Below are positions 6,147 to 14,838 of a DNA stretch of 64,000 nt, piece by piece. The DNA is from Nocardioides terrigena (lineage in GTDB: Bacteria; Actinomycetota; Actinomycetes; Propionibacteriales; Nocardioidaceae). Under the pieces are notes generated by a model that was not told the origin of the DNA, did no database searches, and saw only the letters and a list, made by a program, of their open reading frames with translations. The translations under genes and the position numbers were made by a program. Every line of letters starts with the position of its first letter. The first letter of the stretch is position 1. The DNA is taken from contig NZ_PZYY01000006.1 of NCBI RefSeq assembly GCF_003047265.1, positions 248,001 to 312,000 of the forward strand, in the 5' to 3' direction.

Positions 6147-7834
6147 CGACGGTGGGGTGGTTTCCCCGGGGGCGGGGGGTTCTCGGGCCGCGGGCCGTCT
6201 TCCTCGTTGGTGAGATGTGCGTCGGGGTCGACCGAGGTCTCGAACGCGGCGGCGAGATCCTCGCCGGAGCTGTGTCCTCGGGTCTCTCGCAACGGGGTTT
6301 CGCGCAGGAACAGCAGGATGACGAAGCCGAGGATCGCGAACGGTACGGCGGCGAGGAAGGTGGTCTGCAGCGCCTCGGCGAACCCGGTGGTGACCGCGAG
6401 ATGGATGGGCTCGGGCAGCGCCGCGATCTGTTCGGGGCTGCCCTGGGTGGCCGACCCGGCGGGCATCTGGTCGGCGCTCACCCCGGCCGCCTTCAGCTGC
6501 GCGGGGATGGTGTCGCGGAGCCGGTGGGTGAGGAGTGCGCCGAAGACGGCGACTCCCATCGCGCCGCCCAGGGATCGGAAGAAGGTGGCTCCGGAGGTGG
6601 CGACGCCGAGGTCGGCATGGGGCACCGCATTCTGGGTCGCCAGCACGAGGACCTGCATCACCATGCCGATGCCGGCGCCGGTGATGAACATGAAAACGCC
6701 GGCCAGCCACAGCGAGGTGTCCACTGACAGTCGGCTCATCAGCGTCAGGCCGACGGCGGCGACCAGCAGGCCGACGACGGGGAAGATCTTGTAGCGGCCG
6801 GTGCGGGTGATCAGCCGCCCCGATCCGATGGAGGTGGCCAGCAGGCCGACCATCAGCGGAAGGGTCAGCAGGCCGGAGGCGGTGGGGGACTCACCCTTGA
6901 CGATCTGCAGGTACTGCGGCAAGAAGATGATGGCGCCGAACATGGCGACCCCGACGACGAAGCCGGCCAGACTGGTGATGACGAAGGTGTGGTTGGCGAA
7001 CAGCCGCGGCGGCATGATCGGTTCGGCCGCCCGGCGCTCCTGCCAGACCGTGAGCGCCAGCATGACCAGCGCCACCGCGGTCAACCCGTAGGTCCAGGCC
7101 GAGTTCCAGGCGAACTCCTTGCCGCCGAGCGAGAGCATCAGCAGCAGCGCGCTGATCCCGGCGACGATGAAGAACGCCCCCAGCCAGTCGATGGCGTGCC
7201 GGCGGCGTGGGAACGGCAGCTTCAGCACCCGTTCGGTCACCACCAGGGCCACGATGCCGATGGGGATCCCGACCCAGAAGGTCCACCGCCACGAGAGGTG
7301 CTCGACCAGGAAGCCACCCAGCAGGGGCCCGGCGACGGTGGCCAGGCCGAAGACCGAGCCGATGTAGCCCTGGTAGCGGCCGCGTTCGCGGGGACTGACG
7401 ACGTCGCCGATGATCGCCTGGGACAGTGCCATCAGCCCGCCCACGCCGAGTCCCATGACGGCTCGGGACCCCACCAGCTGCCCCATGTTCTGGGCGAACC
7501 CGGCGGCGAGTGAGGAGACCAGGAAGATCCCGATCGCGGACTGGAACATGATCTTGCGGCCGTACAGGTCCGACAGCTTGCCCCAGATGGGAGTGGATGC
7601 GGTCGAGGTCAACAGGGTGGCCGAGACGACCCAGGCCAGCTGGTCCTGACCGCCGAGCTCGCCGACGATGGTGGGCAGCGCGGTGGCCACGATCGTCTGG
7701 GACAGGGCGGCGACCAGCATGCCGAGCATGAGCCCGACCAGGACAGTGAGGATCTGCCGGTGCGTCAGCTCCGGCATCACCTGCTCGCCGGGTGCCCCGG
7801 GGGCACCGGCTCCGGGGGAGGATGCCGTACTCAT
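6143..7834 (-). CDS. MFS multidrug efflux transporter, DHA2 (EmrB/QacA) type
   Basis: About 563 residues from the ATG at 7834. Fourteen membrane helices are expected and the hydrophobic pattern supports this. Motifs include LAWVVSATLLTSTASTPIWG, the MFS motif A-like GKLSDLYGRK, and SRAVMGLGVGG. The C-terminus is a polar tail rich in Pro and Asp. The start overlaps the MarR stop as ATGA, so translation is coupled and the MarR protein is the obvious repressor. Likely a proton-driven exporter of toxic organics; substrate unknown. Confidence 0.92.
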   Translation of the reverse strand: MSTASSPGAGAPGAPGEQVMPELTHRQILTVLVGLMLGMLVAALSQTIVATALPTIVGELGGQDQLAWVVSATLLTSTASTPIWGKLSDLYGRKIMFQSAIGIFLVSSLAAGFAQNMGQLVGSRAVMGLGVGGLMALSQAIIGDVVSPRERGRYQGYIGSVFGLATVAGPLLGGFLVEHLSWRWTFWVGIPIGIVALVVTERVLKLPFPRRRHAIDWLGAFFIVAGISALLLMLSLGGKEFAWNSAWTYGLTAVALVMLALTVWQERRAAEPIMPPRLFANHTFVITSLAGFVVGVAMFGAIIFLPQYLQIVKGESPTASGLLTLPLMVGLLATSIGSGRLITRTGRYKIFPVVGLLVAAVGLTLMSRLSVDTSLWLAGVFMFITGAGIGMVMQVLVLATQNAVPHADLGVATSGATFFRSLGGAMGVAVFGALLTHRLRDTIPAQLKAAGVSADQMPAGSATQGSPEQIAALPEPIHLAVTTGFAEALQTTFLAAVPFAILGFVILLFLRETPLRETRGHSSGEDLAAAFETSVDPDAHLTNEEDGPRPENPPPPGKPPHRR

Positions 7835-8325
7835 CGCTGGCCCCCTTCCGCGGTGTGCGGATCCCCGGTCAGATGCTCGTCGAGGCCGGCGTTGAACGCC
7901 GCCAGCAGGGACGCGAAGCGCGCCAGATCCTCGGGCGACCACGACCGCAGCAGCTCCCGGACGACGCCGCGTCGTTCCGCCCGCGTCGTCGTCAACACGC
8001 CTCGGCCGTGCTCGGTGAGCCGCAGCCGGAGAGCGCGCCGGTCATCGGCGTCCGGTTCGCGCGTGACAAGGCCGGCCTGCTCCAGGGCCGCGACCTGTCG
8101 GCTGATCGTCGAGGCGTCTAGGTGGAAGTGCGCTGCGAGCTCACTAGACCGCAGTGGGCCGGTGTCATGGAGCCACGCGAGGATCCCGTAGGCGGCCCTT
8201 TCCACGACCTGCTCTGTCGGGCCGCCGCGCAAGTGCACCTTCTGGGCACGACGCACCAAAAGAGTCAGTTCTTGCTCGATGGACTCCACCGAGGTCAGGT
8301 CGGTCTCCGATCCAACTGATTGCAT
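7831..8325 (-). CDS. MarR family transcriptional regulator
   Basis: A 164-residue winged-helix regulator. The recognition region is SSELAAHFHLDASTISRQVAALEQAG (about 60-90) followed by the wing TREPDADDRRALRLRLTEHG. It precedes and overlaps the DHA2 transporter gene, the common MarR-efflux arrangement, and probably represses the pair. A truncated relative of its C-terminal half lies at 16316-16560. Confidence 0.92.
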   Translation of the reverse strand: MQSVGSETDLTSVESIEQELTLLVRRAQKVHLRGGPTEQVVERAAYGILAWLHDTGPLRSSELAAHFHLDASTISRQVAALEQAGLVTREPDADDRRALRLRLTEHGRGVLTTTRAERRGVVRELLRSWSPEDLARFASLLAAFNAGLDEHLTGDPHTAEGGQR

Positions 8326-8492
8326 GTACCAACCATAACGGCTTGGGCGACGGCGAGCGCACCCGTGATGTCTCGCGTGGCCAGAGCCGGAGCGGCGCCG
8401 GGATAAGCGCTACTGCTCCGGGTGCGGCGGCTCAGCAGTTCCACCCGCCGCAGATCGCAAGTGGGCGATGTTTGGGGACAGCCGGACGCCAG

Positions 8493-9137
8493 TCAGGAGA
8501 TGTCGCCGACCAAGTAGCGCTGCAACGTGGGAGCAAGCGCGGCCACCAGCTCGTCCTGGCTGGCCGAGGTCAGATCCTCGAGGCCCACGACGTGGGCAGC
8601 CAAGGCGAGGCCAAGGATCTGCGACATCACGAGCGCGGCGCGCAATGGTGCCTGCGCGACCCCGAGCTGGGACACGGCCGGTTCCAGCAGCTCAGTGGTG
8701 AACTTCTCGCCGACCATGCGAGCGGTGTCGGCTTCGACCGCCGCGGTGCGGATGGTTCCGAGGATGCGCTCTCGTCGGTCCGTCTCATCGAGTGCCTCGA
8801 TCACGAGTCTTGCCAAGCGCTCGCCGAGGAGCCTCTGGTCCCCGTCCAGGAGCCGAGCCATGAGCGCGGACGAATCAGAAGAAGGGTTGACGACTTCGTC
8901 GAACAGCTCTCGTTTCGAGCCGAAGAAGTACGCTACGAGGGCGGCATCCACGCCGGCCTGTGCTGCGACCGCCCTCAGCGTGACGCGATCGTAGCCTCCA
9001 GCGGCGAACTGCTCGCGGGCTGCCCGAGCTATCTCCTCGCGTGTCGAACTGTGCCCCGGCCGGCGCCCTGGTCGTCCTGGGACCGGGCTCACGGCCGCCG
9101 CTCCCACGGCCGCCGTTCCACCAGAAGGTTGCTCCAT
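8493..9137 (-). CDS. TetR family transcriptional regulator
   Basis: A 214-residue TetR protein. The ATG at 9137 follows an AGGTGGGG ribosome site and gives a short Ala/Gly/Pro-rich leader (MEQPSGGTAAVGAAAV) before the helix-turn-helix FAAGGYDRVTLRAVAAQAGVDAALVAYFFGSKRELFDEVV. The C-terminal domain resembles the actinobacterial TetR_C type often seen near efflux genes. Upstream sequence to 9359 is open but non-coding in character. Target unknown; the divergent neighbour is a small membrane protein. Confidence 0.88.
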   Translation of the reverse strand: MEQPSGGTAAVGAAAVSPVPGRPGRRPGHSSTREEIARAAREQFAAGGYDRVTLRAVAAQAGVDAALVAYFFGSKRELFDEVVNPSSDSSALMARLLDGDQRLLGERLARLVIEALDETDRRERILGTIRTAAVEADTARMVGEKFTTELLEPAVSQLGVAQAPLRAALVMSQILGLALAAHVVGLEDLTSASQDELVAALAPTLQRYLVGDIS

Positions 9138-9643
9138 ACCCCACCTGCCTAGCCTTTCCGTCCAAAGGTCGCCGTTGAAGGACTGGCGGCTCGGAGAGCG
9201 GACGCGACACGCCGTGGCGTGGCACTCCTCATGAAGCCCAGCCTGTGCGTCGCTGGTCAGCGACCGCGTCACCGCCTCGAGGCCGGTGCCGTCATCCTGA
9301 CAGTGTCGGACGATGGTGCTCAAAGGGCAACCAGGCTGAATACGTGGTCCCCCCGACATCGGGGCAACGACGACTCAAAGCGGAGCGACCCGCTGGGTGC
9401 GCCGACTCTTGGTGGTCTTCCGAACTCGCTCAGCCAGACACGGCAACGCCCGGCGACAACGCCATCGGTATCGGTGTCGGTATCCAACAGCATGCCTTGC
9501 AGGGGAGGCGCAGCGCCGTGGGCGGCTGGACCCTCCGCATCTACCCTTTTCCTCCTATGTATTTCGGCGTAGGCTGGCGCCGACCGCTACCTACGGGCGA
9601 TCGCGATCCCCGGGTTCGGCCGCCACGGCTGGAGGTGGGTGAG
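9138..9643. other. Intergenic region between divergent genes
   Basis: About 500 bp between the TetR start and a small membrane-protein gene. It holds a 14-bp palindrome CACGCCGTGGCGTG at 9208-9221 that could be an operator or chance in GC-rich DNA. No gene was recognised. Confidence 0.4.
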
Positions 9644-9979
9644 GTGAGATACGGGAATCCGTACGGGCTGGCATGGCAACAGCTGGGGAACGCCGTGTGG
9701 GATGTCTTGGCAGTCGTGTGGTGGACGCTGGTAGCTGGCAGCGTCGCGTTCGGTGCATGCTGGTGCATGGGGCAGTTCATGTATACGGAGTGGGTTCGCG
9801 ACCATCCTGCGCCCCGCCTCCGGTTCTTTGCCGAACGCAGGCTGCGTCGAGACATCGCCCGCGGGCTGGGCGACCTTGAGGAGTACCTCCGCGAACGCGA
9901 TCCAGCGCAGCTCGACGACGGGCCTGCCCGTTCCGCCCGGTCCCGGACCTGGAGGCGCCGGGGCTGGCACCGACCTTGA
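9644..9979 (+). CDS. Small single-pass membrane protein, unknown function
   Basis: A 111-residue protein from GTG 9644, preceded by a good GGAGG at 9631-9635. It has one strong hydrophobic helix, VWDVLAVVWWTLVAGSVAF, followed by an Arg-rich amphipathic stretch and acidic LGDLEEYLRERDPAQLDDG. No family was recognised. The frame is open for 400 bases upstream, but that part has no ribosome site and an unusual composition. It lies among regulators and transporters and may be an accessory membrane component. Confidence 0.5.
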   Translation: MRYGNPYGLAWQQLGNAVWDVLAVVWWTLVAGSVAFGACWCMGQFMYTEWVRDHPAPRLRFFAERRLRRDIARGLGDLEEYLRERDPAQLDDGPARSARSRTWRRRGWHRP

Positions 9980-10386
9980 AACAGACCCCGACAGCCCGAA
10001 CGCTTCCAGGATCTGCGGTTTGCAGGCGGTTCTCTGACGGCTGCCCCAAGTCCCGGGCCGTTCGATGGCTGGGACCTCGCGGGTCGGACGTGTCTGCGGC
10101 GGGACGCCGACGCCAGCACGCTGGATTGCGGCCAATCTGCTCGGGGTGGCTGGAGTGCCCGGGGAAACCGCACGGGGGGCGGGATTGGTCCGGTGGGGGG
10201 AGCTGGACACGTAGCAGCTCAGGTGACGTGGAGGTCGCATGCTCCGGCCGCGTCCGGACGCCCGGCGTCGGCGACCGCGCCAGACACGGGCATTCCCGGG
10301 TGCGGGGACGATATCGGCGGCCCGGCACAGGCCCCGGGGGGCCGCGATCGGTATCCCAACCGGGACAGCCGGATGGGCCTGGCGCG
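9980..10386. other. Intergenic region
   Basis: About 400 GC-rich bases between the small membrane protein and the GbsR-like gene. Open frames cross it but none has a credible start or recognisable product. No regulatory element stood out. Confidence 0.35.
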
Positions 10387-10890
10387 ATGAGCGATGCTGA
10401 GCAGATGATGCCGAGCCGCTGGCAGGACGAGAGCGAGGGGCTGCTTCGCGTGGTCGAGCGCATTGCCCTGATCCTGAACGAGGCCGGGATCCCACGGATG
10501 CCCGCCAGGGTGTTGGCCTACATGCTCGCCGACGACGCTGACCGCTACTCCGCCGCCGCGCTCGCGGACGGGGTCCGGGTCAGTCCGGCCGCAATCTCGG
10601 GGGCCGTGCGGTATCTCACCGCGACACGGATGGTGGTCAAGGAGAGGGAACCCGGGAGGAGGGCCGAGTTCTACCGGGTCTGTGAGGGCGACGTGTGCGG
10701 CATGATCGTGGCCGCCTGGATCCCGGTTCTCCAGCAGTGGGAGTCCGTGGTGGAGTCCGCGGCCGTCGAGCTCGGCGCGAACGGCGGTGGCCACCGATTG
10801 GCCGAGGCGACGGAGTTCATCGCGTTCCTGCGCGGCGAGACGGAGGGCATGCTCGGGCGCTGGGTCGAGTACCGCCGAGATCCTGGATGA
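10387..10890 (+). CDS. GbsR/MarR family transcriptional regulator
   Basis: A 167-residue winged-helix protein starting at ATG 10387. GIPRMPARVLAYMLADDADRYSAAALADGVRVSPAAISGAV is the typical GbsR-like DNA-binding part, then a wing TRMVVKEREPGRRAEFYRV and a helical C-terminus. Such regulators in actinobacteria are often beside MMPL transporters, and here an MMPL gene lies convergently downstream. The ribosome site is weak. Ligand unknown. Confidence 0.85.
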   Translation: MSDAEQMMPSRWQDESEGLLRVVERIALILNEAGIPRMPARVLAYMLADDADRYSAAALADGVRVSPAAISGAVRYLTATRMVVKEREPGRRAEFYRVCEGDVCGMIVAAWIPVLQQWESVVESAAVELGANGGGHRLAEATEFIAFLRGETEGMLGRWVEYRRDPG

Positions 10891-11019
10891 GCGATCCTCG
10901 GTGATCGAGGCGCCAAAGGTTGGCGGTCGATCGCGTTCGGGCCCTGCCGGCGGTCCGGGTCGGTGTGGTGGGGCCTCCAGGACGCGCCCCCGACGTTCGT
11001 CTCTGGACGCTACGGTTCC

Positions 11020-13359
11020 TCAGTTGCGGACCTCGATGTTTTGTCGGTCGGTGGCCTCGGCCTGCTGGTTGAGCATGGTCAGCAGCTTGTCGCCCTCGAT
11101 GTCGAGGTCGGGCAGCAGGCGGTCGAGCCAGCGGGGCAGCCACCATGCTCGCTCGTCGAAGACGGCCATGAGAGCCGGGACGAGCGTCAGCCGGACGATG
11201 AAGGCGTCGATGAGGATGCCGGCGGCGAGGGCGAAGCCGATCTGCTTGATCATGATGTCGTGGCTGAAGATGAAGCCGGAGAACACCGCGACCATGATGA
11301 TCGCGGCGGCGACCACGACGCGGCTGGCCTGGTCGAAGCCATGCACGACGCTCTGGCGGGCTGGCTGGCCGTGGATGTGTGCCTCGCGCATGGAGGAGAC
11401 CAGGAAGACCTCGTAGTCCATGGCGAGCCCGTAGAGGATGCCGGTCACGATGATCGGCATGAAGCTCATCAGCGGGCCGCCGGTGTCGAACCCGAAGAGG
11501 CTGCTGAGCCAGCCCCACTGGAAGACGGCGGTGGTGGCACCGAAGGTGGCCAGGATGCTGAGCAGGAAGCCGGCGGTGGCCTTGAGCGGGACGACGATCG
11601 AGCGGAAGACCAGCATCAGGATCAGGACGGAAAGGACGATGATGATGCCGAGGTAGAGCGGTAGGACGTCGGCGAGCTTGTCGGACATGTCGATGCCGAT
11701 GGCGGTGAACCCGGTGACGCCGAGCTGCACATCATTGGTCTGGGCGATGGCGTTGTCGGGCTCGCGCAGCGACTTCACGAGGTCGCTGGTGGCCTCGTCG
11801 CTGGGGCCGGAAGTGGGGATGACGCTGAACACGGCCAGGTCGCCGGCCTCGTTGACGCCGACCGGGGCGGCCAGCACGATGTCGTCTCGGCCCTGGAACT
11901 CGGCGAGGAGCTTGGCGGTCAGCTCGGGTGTGACGCGGTCTGTGGAGCCGGTGGGCTCTGCGGTGACCAGGAGGGGGCCGTTGAATCCCTCACCGAAGCC
12001 CTGGGAGACGGCCTCGTAACTCTGCCGTGCGGCGGTGTCCTGGTTCGCGGTCTCGCCGGTTGGAATGCCCAGGTTCATGCTGGCCGCGGGGATCGCCATC
12101 ACGCCCAGGATCGTGACCACGCCGGCGATGACGGGCCACCTGAACCTGATCACGCCCTTGACCCAGTGGTCGGCGACGCTGTGGGACTCCGCCTCCACCT
12201 TGGCGCGGCGTTGGGCTCGGGCCTTGTTGGAGCAGATCCGCTCCCCGACCAGCCCCAACAGGGCGGGCAGCAGAGTCAGGGCGATGAGCACGGCCAAGGC
12301 GACCGTGGACGCCGCGACGAGTGCCATCGTGGACAGCATGGCGATGCCGATCACCGTCAAAGCGGTCAGCGCGATGAGGACGGTCAGGCCGGCGAAGAAC
12401 ACAGCACTGCCCGCAGTGCCGACCGCTCTGCCCGCTGCCTCCTGCGCGCTGAGTCCCCGATCGAGAATCAACCGTCGCTGCCGGTTGACGACGAACAGCG
12501 CATAGTCGATGCCGACGGCGAGACCGACCATGAGGCCGAGGACGGGGGTGGCGGAGTTCATCTCGACGACCGTGGAGAGCGCGTACGCCCCGCCCACGCC
12601 GATGCCGACGCCGACCAGCGCGGTGATCAGGGGCAGACCGGCCGCGATCAGCGAACCCAGGGTGAGCACCAGCACGAGAGCGGCGACGGCGAGACCGATC
12701 ACCTCACCAATACCGACCGGGATCTCGATGGCCTTGAGCGAGTCGCTTGGGAGCACGGTGATCCCGGTTCCCTGCTCGGCACGCTCCACCACCTCGACCA
12801 CCGAGGTGACGTCGTCATCGGTCAACGAGGTCGAGGCGACTGTGAACTGGAACTGGAACAGCGCGACCTGCCCGTCCGAGGACACCAACACGCCCGGCAC
12901 CGGGGCCCCGTCCACCACCAGCGGCTGGTAGGGAGGCGCCTGCCCCTGCTCCGACCCGGCTGAGGGATCGGCCGGTGCACCTTCCTGATCAGTGCCCGGT
13001 CCGCCCTGCTCCCCGGCACCCAGAGCGGCGTCCAGGGGGTTCACGACCTTCTCGAGGTCATAGACGTCGCTGACGGTGCCGCTGATCACCGCAAGACGCT
13101 CCGGCGTGTCGAGGCGCTCACCGTCCGGCACAGTGAACACGACGCTGGCCTGGCCCCCCGACGCCGCGGGAAGCTCATCGGCCACGCGGTCGAGCACGGT
13201 CTGGGCCTCGGTGCCCTCGATCTTCATCTCGGAGCTGACGTTCACCCCGTTGATGGCCACGGCACCGACGACCGCGGCGAGGACCGCCACCCAACCGGCA
13301 ATGAACAGCCACGGCCGGCCGAATGCGGTTCGTCCGAGCCGGTACAAGAATGTGGACAT
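11020..13359 (-). CDS. MMPL family RND transporter
   Basis: A 779-residue RND-superfamily membrane protein. It opens with GRPWLFIAGWVAVLAAVVGAV (helix 1), then a large extracytoplasmic loop with a Pro/Gly/Glu-rich insert near 140-170. Helices 2-6 include LMVGLAVGIDYALFVVNRQR with the conserved GxxxDY motif. A second loop is followed by helices 7-12 containing GLAMDYEVFLVSSMRE, the second GxxxDYxxF motif. These Asp-Tyr pairs form the proton relay. It lies 36 bases behind a TetR gene on the same strand and is probably its target. Substrates may be lipids or hydrophobic drugs. Confidence 0.93.
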   Translation of the reverse strand: MSTFLYRLGRTAFGRPWLFIAGWVAVLAAVVGAVAINGVNVSSEMKIEGTEAQTVLDRVADELPAASGGQASVVFTVPDGERLDTPERLAVISGTVSDVYDLEKVVNPLDAALGAGEQGGPGTDQEGAPADPSAGSEQGQAPPYQPLVVDGAPVPGVLVSSDGQVALFQFQFTVASTSLTDDDVTSVVEVVERAEQGTGITVLPSDSLKAIEIPVGIGEVIGLAVAALVLVLTLGSLIAAGLPLITALVGVGIGVGGAYALSTVVEMNSATPVLGLMVGLAVGIDYALFVVNRQRRLILDRGLSAQEAAGRAVGTAGSAVFFAGLTVLIALTALTVIGIAMLSTMALVAASTVALAVLIALTLLPALLGLVGERICSNKARAQRRAKVEAESHSVADHWVKGVIRFRWPVIAGVVTILGVMAIPAASMNLGIPTGETANQDTAARQSYEAVSQGFGEGFNGPLLVTAEPTGSTDRVTPELTAKLLAEFQGRDDIVLAAPVGVNEAGDLAVFSVIPTSGPSDEATSDLVKSLREPDNAIAQTNDVQLGVTGFTAIGIDMSDKLADVLPLYLGIIIVLSVLILMLVFRSIVVPLKATAGFLLSILATFGATTAVFQWGWLSSLFGFDTGGPLMSFMPIIVTGILYGLAMDYEVFLVSSMREAHIHGQPARQSVVHGFDQASRVVVAAAIIMVAVFSGFIFSHDIMIKQIGFALAAGILIDAFIVRLTLVPALMAVFDERAWWLPRWLDRLLPDLDIEGDKLLTMLNQQAEATDRQNIEVRN

Positions 13360-13395
13360 GGGTTCTGGGTCTCCTTGAGGGGCGGGCGGCGGTGG

Positions 13396-13998
13396 CTAGA
13401 GGCCGTGGCGCAGGTAGTCGAAGGTGAGATCGAGGAACGAGGCGTAGTCCATCGATGCGGGGGTGGCGTCGTTCTCGCCGTCCAGGTGCACGTCGAGAGT
13501 TCCCTCCAAGGCGGCCATCACGGCGCCGTAGACGGCGCCGAACAGCAGCGGCACGTAGATGGCGGGGTACCGGTCCCCGGCTACGGATCCCAAGAGCTCT
13601 TGGGCGGTGTGACGCATGCGTTGCTGAACGCTGAGGACGTAGGGCTCGAGGGTTGGGTACTGCCGTGCCATGGCCATCAGCTCGCGCATCCTCACCAAGG
13701 TGTCCGCGGTGAACTGATCCCTCATGACGGACAACAGGGCATCGAGCAGTGGCAGGTCTTCTGGCAGGTCGGCGAGGATCGCGCTGGCGTCGTCGACACC
13801 CCCGAACGCGACCGCGGCGACGGCCTCCTCCTTGCAGGAGAAGTGGTTCGCGAAGGTGCGCCGGGAGTAGCCCGCCCGCTCCACGACGTCCGCAGTGACA
13901 AACCCGAACAACCCGCGCTCACGGGTCAGCTCGAAGGCCGCCTCAGCCAGCGCCTGTGCCGTCGCCTCCCGCTTGAGGTCCCGCAACCCACGATCCAC
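13396..13998 (-). CDS. TetR family transcriptional regulator
   Basis: A 200-residue TetR protein. The GTG at 13998 (VDRGLRDLKREATAQALAEA) is preferred over a start at 14049 because the latter would lie inside the repeated operator-like sequence. The DNA-binding part is FELTRERGLFGFVTADVVERAGYSRRTFANHFSCKEEAV. It precedes the MMPL gene on the minus strand and is divergent from a MarR gene. Probably a local repressor of the MMPL pump and of itself. Confidence 0.88.
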   Translation of the reverse strand: MDRGLRDLKREATAQALAEAAFELTRERGLFGFVTADVVERAGYSRRTFANHFSCKEEAVAAVAFGGVDDASAILADLPEDLPLLDALLSVMRDQFTADTLVRMRELMAMARQYPTLEPYVLSVQQRMRHTAQELLGSVAGDRYPAIYVPLLFGAVYGAVMAALEGTLDVHLDGENDATPASMDYASFLDLTFDYLRHGL

Positions 13999-14018
13999 TC
14001 CCTCAGTATGACCGGGCC

Positions 14019-14048
14019 TGCCCAATGAGCAACATTGCCCAGTGAGCA
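14019..14048. promoter_or_regulatory. Paired TetR operator candidate
   Basis: TGCCCAATGAGCA at 14019-14031 and TGCCCAGTGAGCA at 14036-14048 are tandem copies 17 bp apart, each itself an imperfect palindrome. This spacing would let two dimers bind overlapping faces, as for QacR-like TetR proteins. It lies just upstream of the TetR start and in the gap to a divergent MarR gene. Confidence 0.6.
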
Positions 14049-14182
14049 CGCAGACATTCGCCTGACGCCTTGCTGAGCGGTAGCCGCCGGCGGCGGCCGG
14101 TAGCGTGGCGGCACACGCGACTGCCGATCCGCCTTCGACGGCCGATCCTGTCAGTCAGCGGCATCGACCTAGGGGAGCGCGT

Positions 14183-14668
14183 ATGGGTGCTGATGGCGAA
14201 GCGGTCGGCGTCGACCGCGCACGGAACCAGACGACGACCGATGACGGGCAACAGTTCGCCGATGCGGTGCTGGCCCTGCTCGCAGTCGCTCGAAGGACCA
14301 GGGGCCGACTTCAGCCGCTTTTCGACGACGTCACCGTGCCACAGCTGGTGCTGCTGGACGCCGTGCAGGCTTGCGGTCGCGAGGGCATCGCCGCCATCTC
14401 GGCATACACGCTGCTGAGCCAACCCACGGTCACCCAACAGGCCGCCGGGCTGGAAGCGGCCGGCCTGCTGCGCCGCATCCCAGCCGCGGACGATCGACGC
14501 CGACGCGTACTCACGCTCACCGAACGCGGGGAGCAACTCCTCGCCGCCAAGCGCGGCCTGGTTGCCGACCGGTTGGCGGTGGCCTGGACATCCCTCACCG
14601 CCGAGGAGCAGTCGATCGCGGTCCCGCTGCTGCGTCACATCATTGATCTTGTCTCGGAACTTGCCTGA
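14183..14668 (+). CDS. MarR family transcriptional regulator
   Basis: About 161 residues from ATG 14183, chosen because AGGGGAG lies six bases upstream. The winged helix is TVPQLVLLDAVQ, then ISAYTLLSQPTVTQQAAGLEAAGLL and the wing ADDRRRRVLTLTERGEQLL. It is divergent from the TetR-MMPL pair and ends just before the IS110-type element. Target unknown. Confidence 0.88.
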   Translation: MGADGEAVGVDRARNQTTTDDGQQFADAVLALLAVARRTRGRLQPLFDDVTVPQLVLLDAVQACGREGIAAISAYTLLSQPTVTQQAAGLEAAGLLRRIPAADDRRRRVLTLTERGEQLLAAKRGLVADRLAVAWTSLTAEEQSIAVPLLRHIIDLVSELA

Positions 14669-14788
14669 GTCACGATACCCGTTTCATTGTCGGTGATGTC
14701 CACCCAGCCATGGTGAACTAGACGGTATGCCTGACCGCTCGGTCTGAGTGGTTGCGGGCCGGGGCCTCACTCACAGATTCGTGGGTTA

Positions 14789-14811
14789 CCGAGCAGGGGC
14801 CGCCTGCTCGG
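14789..14811 (+). other. Hairpin upstream of IS110 transposase
   Basis: CCGAGCAGG and CCTGCTCGG form a perfect 9-bp stem around a 5-base GGCCG loop. It lies 28 bases upstream of the transposase start, where IS110-subgroup elements encode the bridge RNA. It could be part of that RNA. Confidence 0.4.
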
Positions 14812-14838
14812 CCTATCCGACAGTTGTGGGAGGCCCCG

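Noticed and set aside
5067..6710. Long antisense open frame (547 codons) across DoxX, peroxiredoxin and transporter end
   Set aside because: Arg/His/Pro/Gly-rich translation typical of a shadow in high-GC DNA; it lies opposite three well-supported genes.
9208..9221. CACGCCGTGGCGTG palindrome as a TetR operator
   Set aside because: A 14-bp GC-rich palindrome is not rare in this DNA and it lies about 70 bp from the chosen start; kept only as a remark.
9245..9643. N-terminal extension of the small membrane protein
   Set aside because: Open but without a ribosome site or protein-like pattern; the GTG at 9644 with GGAGG is better.
12166..12963. Plus-strand open frame inside the MMPL gene
   Set aside because: Asp/Gly/His/Gln-rich shadow of a clear transporter gene.
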